Part shown: positions 58,692 to 64,000 of the stretch, piece after piece
Layout: every line of letters starts with the position of its first letter
How positions within the stretch are numbered: the first letter of the stretch is position 1
Origin: Streptomyces sp. Ru73
GTDB lineage: Bacteria > Actinomycetota > Actinomycetes > Streptomycetales > Streptomycetaceae
Reading direction: 5' to 3'
Assembly: GCF_002920575.1 (NCBI RefSeq)
Contig: NZ_PQSQ01000032.1
Location: forward strand, 1-64,000
Length of the DNA: 64,000 bases
Position numbers and translations under genes: made by a program
Notes under the pieces: model-generated
Seen by the model: the letters and a program-made list of their open reading frames with translations, nothing else
Told to the model about the DNA's origin: nothing
Databases searched by the model: none

Positions 58692-59660
58692 ATGAAGGGC
58701 ACCGTGGGCGAGTTGGGGGAGTTCGGCCTCATCAGAGAGCTGACCTCGCGGCTCACCTCCACCCCGGCCGTACGCATCGGCCCCGGCGACGACGCCGCCG
58801 TGGTCACCGCGCCGGACCGCCGGGTCGTGGCCAGTACGGACGTACTTCTCGAAGGGCGGCACTTCCGCCGCGACTGGTCCACCGCCTACGACGTCGGCCG
58901 CAAGGCCGCGGCGCAGAACCTCGCCGACATCGCCGCCATGGGTGCCGTGCCCACCGCCATCCTGCTCGGCCTCGTGGTGCCCGCCGAACTCCCCGCCACC
59001 TGGGCCACCGAACTGATGGACGGACTGCGGGACGAGTGCCAGGTCGCGGGCGCCGCCGTGGTCGGCGGCGACGTGGTGCGCGGCGAGGTCATCACCGTCG
59101 CCATCACCGCCCTCGGCGACCTGCGCAACGTCGAGCCGGTCACCCGGGGCGGCGCCCAGCCCGGCGACGTCGTCGCGGTCACCGGCTGGCTCGGCTGGTC
59201 GGCCGCCGGCCACGCCGTCCTGACCCGCGGCTTCCGCTCCCCGCGCGCCTTCGTGGAGGCGCACCGCAGGCCGGAGCCCCCGTACCACGCGGGTCCCGCG
59301 GCCGCCGGGCTCGGCGCCACGGCCATGACCGACGTCAGTGACGGCCTGGTCGCCGACCTCGGGCACATCGCCGAGGCCAGCAAGGTCCGCATCGACCTGC
59401 AGTCCCAGAAGATCGACGTGCCCTCGCAGATGGCCGACATCGGTACGGCCTGCGGCGTGGACCCGCTGCAGTGGGTGCTCAGCGGCGGCGAGGACCACGC
59501 GATCGTGGCGACCTTCCCGCCGGACGTGAAGCTGCCGGCCCGCTGGAAGGTCATCGGCGAGGTGCTGAACCCCTCCGCGCTGCCCCAGGTCACGGTCGAC
59601 GGCGCGCCCTGGACGAAGGGCGGCTGGGACCACTTCGGGGACGACGACGTCGTCGGCTGA
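58692..59660 (+). CDS. thiL: Thiamine-monophosphate kinase
   Basis: A 322-residue ATP-dependent kinase giving thiamine diphosphate. The AIR-synthase-like fold shows GPGDDAAVV, STDVLLEGRHFRRDW, NLADIAAMGAVPTA, VGGDVVRGEVITVAITALG and TDVSDGLVADLGHIAEAS, all carrying metal-binding Asp residues. The C-terminal LSGGEDHAIVATFP is typical. The ATG at 58692 follows AAGGGCAACAGC. It is followed by thiD after 43 bases. Confidence 0.96.
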   Translation: MKGTVGELGEFGLIRELTSRLTSTPAVRIGPGDDAAVVTAPDRRVVASTDVLLEGRHFRRDWSTAYDVGRKAAAQNLADIAAMGAVPTAILLGLVVPAELPATWATELMDGLRDECQVAGAAVVGGDVVRGEVITVAITALGDLRNVEPVTRGGAQPGDVVAVTGWLGWSAAGHAVLTRGFRSPRAFVEAHRRPEPPYHAGPAAAGLGATAMTDVSDGLVADLGHIAEASKVRIDLQSQKIDVPSQMADIGTACGVDPLQWVLSGGEDHAIVATFPPDVKLPARWKVIGEVLNPSALPQVTVDGAPWTKGGWDHFGDDDVVG

Positions 59661-59703
59661 CCGCCGTCGGTGCGCGTCACCCCGCGTCGATTAGATTCGG
59701 GGC

Positions 59704-60492
59704 ATGCACACACCACCACGCGTCCTGACCGTCGCCGGCTCCGACTCCGGCGGCGGCGCGGGCATCCAGGCGGACCTGAAGACGATGCTCGCGCTCGGTA
59801 CGCACGGCATGAGCGTGCTGACCGCCGTCACGGCCCAGAACTCCCTGGGCGTGCAGGGCGCCTGGGACCTGCCCGTGGAGGCCGTGCGCGCCCAGTTCCG
59901 CAGCGTCGTGGACGACATCGGCGTGCAGGCGGTCAAGACCGGGATGCTCTCCTCACCGGAGCTCGTGGAGACCGTCGCGGCGCTGCTCGCCGAGCTCACC
60001 GCGCCCGTCGTCGTCGACCCGGTGGGCGTCTCCAAGCACGGGGACGCGCTGCTCGCCGCGACGGCCCTGGACGCGGTCCGTACGAAGCTGCTGCCGACCG
60101 CGACCGTCGCCACCCCCAACCTCGACGAGGTGGCCCAGCTCACGGGCGTACAGGTGCACGAGGAGGCCGACATGCGGCGGGCGGCCGCCGCGGTGCTGGA
60201 GTTCGGCCCGCGCTGGGCCCTGATCAAGGGCGGGCATCTGTCGGGCGACGCGGTGGACCTGCTCACCGACGGTGATCAGGAACACTGGTTGCGTGCCCCG
60301 CGCCACGACAACCGCCACACGCACGGCACGGGCTGCACGCTCGCCAGCGCGATCGCCGCGCGGCTGGCGCACGGCGACACCGTCCCGGCGGCCGTGGCGG
60401 CGGCGAAGGAGTACGTCACGGGCGCCATCGAGGCCGGGTTCCGGCTGGGCGCGGGGATCGGGCCCGTGGACCACGGCTGGCGGCTGCGCTGA
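59704..60492 (+). CDS. thiD: Hydroxymethylpyrimidine/phosphomethylpyrimidine kinase
   Basis: A 262-residue ribokinase-fold kinase for the pyrimidine half of thiamine. [22 protein letters not shown] is the substrate-binding start, [15 protein letters not shown] the central region, and [18 protein letters not shown] contains the catalytic Asp-equivalent anion-hole motif. The ATG at 59704 appears leaderless (TTAGATTCGGGGC before it; TAGATT is a possible -10). It follows thiL on the same strand. Confidence 0.95.
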   Translation: MHTPPRVLTVAGSDSGGGAGIQADLKTMLALGTHGMSVLTAVTAQNSLGVQGAWDLPVEAVRAQFRSVVDDIGVQAVKTGMLSSPELVETVAALLAELTAPVVVDPVGVSKHGDALLAATALDAVRTKLLPTATVATPNLDEVAQLTGVQVHEEADMRRAAAAVLEFGPRWALIKGGHLSGDAVDLLTDGDQEHWLRAPRHDNRHTHGTGCTLASAIAARLAHGDTVPAAVAAAKEYVTGAIEAGFRLGAGIGPVDHGWRLR

Positions 60493-60592
60493 GCGCCGAG
60501 GGCTTACGGGAGGCGCCTGCGCACCGGTGCGGGCGCCCCGTACGGGCAGCGCACGAGCCGCGGGACCGGCAGAACAGCGCCGGGACAACAGA

Positions 60593-60622
60593 AAGCCGGC
60601 CCACCCTGAGGTGGACCGGCTT
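60593..60622. terminator. Bidirectional terminator between thiD and rpmB
   Basis: AAGCCGGCCCACC (60593-60605) pairs with GGTGGACCGGCTT (60610-60622) with a single mismatch and a four-base loop. It sits between convergent genes. Confidence 0.75.
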
Positions 60623-60656
60623 CAAGGCAACCGGCAGGCTGCGCCACGACGTAACG

Positions 60657-60842
60657 TCAGCGCGCGACCTTGCCGGCCTTGATGCACGAGGTGCAGACGT
60701 TGAGCCGCTTCGGCGTGCGCCCGATCACAGCGCGCACCGTCTGGATGTTGGGGTTCCAACGACGGTTGGTGCGGCGGTGCGAGTGAGAAACGCTCTTGCC
60801 GAAGCCCGGCCCCTTGCCGCAGACGTCGCAGTTGGCAGCCAC
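60657..60842 (-). CDS. rpmB: 50S ribosomal protein L28, zinc-ribbon form
   Basis: A 61-residue L28 ([37 protein letters not shown]...). Two Cys pairs, CDVC near the start and CTSC near the end, mark the zinc-binding C+ form. Streptomyces often carry a second, cysteine-free copy that replaces it under zinc limitation under Zur control. The ATG at 60842 follows GGAGTGACCC. It is divergent from the DAK2/DegV gene. Confidence 0.97.
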   Translation of the reverse strand: MAANCDVCGKGPGFGKSVSHSHRRTNRRWNPNIQTVRAVIGRTPKRLNVCTSCIKAGKVAR

Positions 60843-61075
60843 GGGTCACTCCAAAGACTTCAGATGCACTTACGGTAATTCCCAGCGCGCCGAGTGCATT
60901 GAACGACAAGCGGTGCCGGGAGGGAAATGGCCCGATTCGCATCGGGCAACCGGAGCAGCATACAACGACCGCTCCCGCCCTACGAAACTACCATGACCGC
61001 CCGGGGCCCCGCCCCGAGCACCCGCCCCGTCCGCGGCTACCCTGCGGTGCACGGCCCCGACCGAGGAGGACATCC

Positions 61076-62878
61076 GTGCCGCACACGCTCGACGCCGCCG
61101 CGGTACGCGCATGGTGCGGGCTGGCCCTGGAGGCACTCGGCCGGGACCGCGAGCGGATCGACGCGATCAACGTCTATCCCGTCGCGGACGGTGACACCGG
61201 CACGAACCTCTATCTGACCATGGAGTCGGCGGCCCGCGCCGTGGACGCCGCCTTCGACGGGCACGGGGCCTCCGGCACGGTGCCCGGCCTCGCCGACGCC
61301 ATCGGCGCCATGGCGCACGGCGCGCTCATCGGGGCCCGCGGCAACTCCGGCACGATCCTCGCGCAGCTGCTGCGCGGCATGACGGAGGTACTGGCGGCGG
61401 CCCCCGAGGCACAGCGGACGGCGCTCCCCGAGGCGCCGGACGCGACGGCCCCCGAAGCGCAGCGTGCGCCGGCCCCTGAGGCGCAGGACACGACGGCCCC
61501 CGATGCGCGGCCCGATACGGCCCCCGAAGCGCAGCACGGGACGGCCGATGCGCTCGGGCGGGCGTTGCGGCGGGCCGCGGCGTCCACGTACGAGGCGGTC
61601 GCGCACCCCGTGGAGGGCACGGTCCTCACGGTGGCGACGGCCGCGGCGGACGCCGCCGAGGGCGCGGTCCCGGGCGGCGACGTGGTGGCGGTGGCGCGCG
61701 CCGCCCACGAGGGCGCCAGGAAGGCGCTGGAGGCCACTCCTGGGCAGCTGGCGGTGCTCGGCAGGGCCGGCGTGGTCGACGCGGGCGGCTGCGGCCTGGT
61801 CGCCGTCCTCGGGGCGCTCGCCGACGCGCTCTCCGGGGAGCGCACGGCCGCGGTCGGCGGCGTACGGATCGCGGTGGGTGCGCCCGCTTCCGAGGCCGGT
61901 ACCGACCCCGTCGCGGTCGTCGCCGAGGCGGGCGGCTGCGGGCCCGGGGAGCACGCCGCCGCCGACGGCCCCGCCTTCGAGGTGATCTACCTCCTGGAGG
62001 CCGCCGACGAGGCCGTGGCCCGGCTCCGCGCCCGGCTGGACGGGCTCGGCGACTCCCTGGTCGTGGTCGGCGGGGACGGCCTGTTCCACGTCCACGTGCA
62101 CGTGGACGACGCGGGCGCGGCCGTCGAGGCGGGCATCGAGGCGGGCCGCCCGTACCGGATCCGCATCACGCACTTCGCGGGCGCCGAGGCCGCCCGGGGC
62201 CCGGCACCGGAGCGCGTGGAGCGCGCCGTCGTCGTGGTCGTGCCCGGCGACGGGCTGGCCGGGCTGTGCACGGAGGCCGGCGCGCGCGTGGTCTCCGTAC
62301 GCCCCGGGGAGCCGCCTGCCAGCGGCGAGCTGGTCCAGGCGATCCGGCAGGCGCACGCCCGCGAGGTGGTGCTGCTGCCGAACGACGCCGAGCTGCGGCA
62401 CACGGCCGCCGCGGCGGCCGGGCAGGCCCGGGCCGAGGGCGTACGCGTCGCCGTGATCCCCACGCGCGCAGCCGTCCAGGGCATCGCGGCGCTGGCCGTC
62501 CACGAGCCCGGCCGCACGTTCGACGAGGACGTGGTGGCCATGACCTCGGCGGCGGGCGCCACCCGGTACGGCGAGCTGGCGGTCGCCGAGCGGCAGTCCT
62601 GGACCACGGTCGGGGTCTGCCAGGCCGGTGACGTACTGGGCCTGGTGGACGGCGACGTGGCGGTGATCGGCGCGGACCCGGCGGCCGTCGCGGCCGACGT
62701 GCTGGACCGGATGCTCTCGGCCGGCGGCGAGATGGTCACCCTCGTACCGGGCACCGGCTTCCCCCAGGACCTGGCCGACCGCCTCGAACGCCACGTGCGC
62801 GAGCACCACCTGGCCGTGGACACGGTGGTGTACGAGGGCGGTCAGCAGTCACCGCTGCTGCTCATCGGCGTGGAGTAG
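61076..62878 (+). CDS. DAK2 (DhaL-like) and DegV-like fusion protein, FakA type
   Basis: A 600-residue protein related to fatty acid kinase FakA. Residues 1-215 are a DhaL-type domain: DAINVYPVADGDTGTNLYLTM has the Mg-binding Asp residues, then GALIGARGNSGTILAQLLRG and HPVEGTVLTVATAAA. The middle (about 290-370) and C-terminal parts (about 375-600) are the FakA-specific domains with VDAGGCGLV and LVVVGGDGLFHVHVHVDDA. An insert of about 50 residues (about 108-160) is made of repeated APEAQ units. GTG at 61076 follows GAGGAGG by eight bases. It precedes recG, as FakA-like genes do in many Gram-positives. Confidence 0.9.
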   Translation: MPHTLDAAAVRAWCGLALEALGRDRERIDAINVYPVADGDTGTNLYLTMESAARAVDAAFDGHGASGTVPGLADAIGAMAHGALIGARGNSGTILAQLLRGMTEVLAAAPEAQRTALPEAPDATAPEAQRAPAPEAQDTTAPDARPDTAPEAQHGTADALGRALRRAAASTYEAVAHPVEGTVLTVATAAADAAEGAVPGGDVVAVARAAHEGARKALEATPGQLAVLGRAGVVDAGGCGLVAVLGALADALSGERTAAVGGVRIAVGAPASEAGTDPVAVVAEAGGCGPGEHAAADGPAFEVIYLLEAADEAVARLRARLDGLGDSLVVVGGDGLFHVHVHVDDAGAAVEAGIEAGRPYRIRITHFAGAEAARGPAPERVERAVVVVVPGDGLAGLCTEAGARVVSVRPGEPPASGELVQAIRQAHAREVVLLPNDAELRHTAAAAAGQARAEGVRVAVIPTRAAVQGIAALAVHEPGRTFDEDVVAMTSAAGATRYGELAVAERQSWTTVGVCQAGDVLGLVDGDVAVIGADPAAVAADVLDRMLSAGGEMVTLVPGTGFPQDLADRLERHVREHHLAVDTVVYEGGQQSPLLLIGVE

Positions 62879-62942
62879 GGCGGCGGCCGGCCGGTCGCCG
62901 GTCCTGCCGCCGCTTGTCAGTGGCGTGGTGTGCAATGGACCC

Positions 62943-64000
62943 GTGCTGGATGAACCCCTGAAGAAGATCCTCGGCGGCACCACCGCGAAGGTGCTGGCCG
63001 AGCACCTCGGTCTGCACACGGTCGGCGATCTGCTGCACCACTACCCCCGCCGGTACGCCGAGCGCGGCGAGCTGACCACCCTCGCCGACCTCCCGCTGGA
63101 CGAGCACGTCACGGTCGTCGCGCGGGTCGCCGACGCCCGCGTGCTCACCTTCAACCACGGCCGGGGCCAGCGCCTGGAGGTCACGCTCACCGACGGCAGC
63201 GGCCGCCTCCAGCTGGTCTTCTTCGGCAAGGGCATCCACAAGCCGCGGCACGACCTGGTGCCGGGCCGCCGCGCGATGTTCGCCGGCAAGGTCTCGGTGT
63301 TCAACCGCAAGCTCCAGCTCGCCCACCCCGAGTACGAACTCCTCGCGGGCGAGGGCGGCGAGGAGGCCGTGGACGCGTTCGCCAACCAGCTGCTGCCGAT
63401 CTACCCGGCAGCCCAGAAGATGCCGTCCTGGAAGATCGCCAAGGCGGTGGACGCGGTACTGCCCAGTGCGCGCGAGGCGGTCGACCCGCTGCCGCCCGCG
63501 CTCCGCGAGGGCCGCGGCCTGGTCCCGCTGCCCGAGGCGCTGCTGAAGATCCACCGGCCCGCCACCAAGGCCGACATCGCCGACGCGCGGGCCCGCCTGA
63601 AGTGGGACGAGGCGTTCGTCCTCCAGGTCGCCCTCGCCCGCCGCCGCTTCGCCGAGACCCAGCTGCCCGCCGTGCCCCGCCCGTTGACCCAGGACGGCCT
63701 GCTGGACGCCTTCGACGCCCGTCTGCCCTTCACCCTCACCGACGGCCAGCAGAAGGTCAGCCGCGAGATCTTCGACGACCTCGCCACCGACCACCCCATG
63801 CACCGCCTCCTCCAGGGCGAGGTCGGCAGCGGAAAGACGATGGTCGCGCTGCGGGCCATGCTCGCCGTGGTGGACTGCGGCGGGCAGGCGGCGATGCTGG
63901 CGCCCACCGAGGTGCTGGCGCAGCAGCACCACCGGTCGATCACCGAGATGATGGGGGAGCTGGCCGAGGGCGGGATGCTCGGGGGAGCGGAGCACGGGAC
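62943..64000 (+). CDS. recG: ATP-dependent DNA helicase RecG (5' part, truncated by the window)
   Basis: The frame runs off the window end, giving 352 residues of a protein usually near 700. The N-terminus MLDEPLKKILGGTTAKVLAEHLGL and the OB-like wedge domain (HHYPRRYAERG...VTVVARVADARV...FFGKGIHKPRHDL) are followed by the QVALARRRF block, helicase motif Q (FTLTDGQQKVSREI), Walker A GEVGSGKT (about 297) and LAPTEVLAQQHH. RecG reverses stalled replication forks. The GTG at 62943 starts the family's N-terminus, 64 bases after the previous gene. Confidence 0.95.
   Translation, partial: MLDEPLKKILGGTTAKVLAEHLGLHTVGDLLHHYPRRYAERGELTTLADLPLDEHVTVVARVADARVLTFNHGRGQRLEVTLTDGSGRLQLVFFGKGIHKPRHDLVPGRRAMFAGKVSVFNRKLQLAHPEYELLAGEGGEEAVDAFANQLLPIYPAAQKMPSWKIAKAVDAVLPSAREAVDPLPPALREGRGLVPLPEALLKIHRPATKADIADARARLKWDEAFVLQVALARRRFAETQLPAVPRPLTQDGLLDAFDARLPFTLTDGQQKVSREIFDDLATDHPMHRLLQGEVGSGKTMVALRAMLAVVDCGGQAAMLAPTEVLAQQHHRSITEMMGELAEGGMLGGAEHG

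Overview
The window is chromosomal DNA from a Streptomyces or a very close relative. The evidence is the very high G+C with G/C-dominated third codon positions, frequent GTG starts, leaderless starts, two tandem 'conservons', a lysine-tailed HupS nucleoid protein, AccB/AccE acyl-CoA carboxylase subunits, NdgR next to leuCD, and a gene order that I recognise from memory as that of the S. coelicolor region around leuB-ilvE, gltX, ndgR-leuCD, hupS, gpsA-ddlA, thiL-thiD, rpmB and recG. No phage, IS element, CRISPR array or rRNA was seen; the window is core chromosome with a few accessory insertions.

Layout. 1-3.6 kb: a VOC-fold protein, a PRC-barrel/DUF2382 protein and an NCS1 permease with a cysteine-rich tail. 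3.8-7.9 kb: proline catabolism (PucR-type regulator, proline dehydrogenase, P5C dehydrogenase). 8-11.8 kb: a 45-aa protein, a TetR/alcohol dehydrogenase pair with an operator palindrome, and a Tat-exported phosphatase. 11.9-14.4 kb: leuB and ilvE. 14.4-21.7 kb: a compact locus with a cytosine-type permease divergent from a fused UreAB, a divergent UreC, agmatine deiminase, a TetR regulator and an MHS transporter, without urease accessory genes. 21.8-23.7 kb: cimA behind an apparent Ile leader peptide and terminator. 23.9-27.7 kb: YceI protein, a small secreted protein and a PL8 lyase. 28-33.2 kb: AccB/AccE, a polyol-type MFS transporter divergent from a DhaK-DhaL kinase. 33.3-43.7 kb: two conservons in tandem on the minus strand. 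44.3-48.9 kb: a small protein, FAH hydrolase, gltX, a frameshifted Uma2 gene, a HAD hydrolase, and five tRNA genes (Gln, Glu, Glu, Gln, Glu). 49-52 kb: ndgR divergent from leuCD. 52.1-64 kb: housekeeping genes hupS, fbiD/cofC, an acyltransferase, gpsA, ddlA, a DUF3515 lipoprotein, an Lrp-type RAM protein, thiL, thiD, rpmB, a DAK2/DegV protein and the 5' part of recG.

Functional themes. Branched-chain amino acid synthesis is scattered over four places (leuB, ilvE, cimA, leuCD), with NdgR as the likely shared regulator of part of it and attenuation likely at cimA. GltX lies about 1.5 kb upstream of five tRNAs that would all be its substrates if, as is usual in actinobacteria, Gln-tRNA is made through Glu-tRNA(Gln).

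The two most interesting items are (1) the urease-like/agmatine deiminase locus, which could be a route that hydrolyses a substituted urea such as N-carbamoylputrescine, and (2) a dispersed intergenic element found three times (near 1-125, 23739-23910 and 56338-56477): a DnaA-box-like TTGTCCACAGG followed 54-55 bp later by a G-rich block and, at variable distance, a second G-rich block. Both functional readings are inference; the sequence patterns are direct observations.
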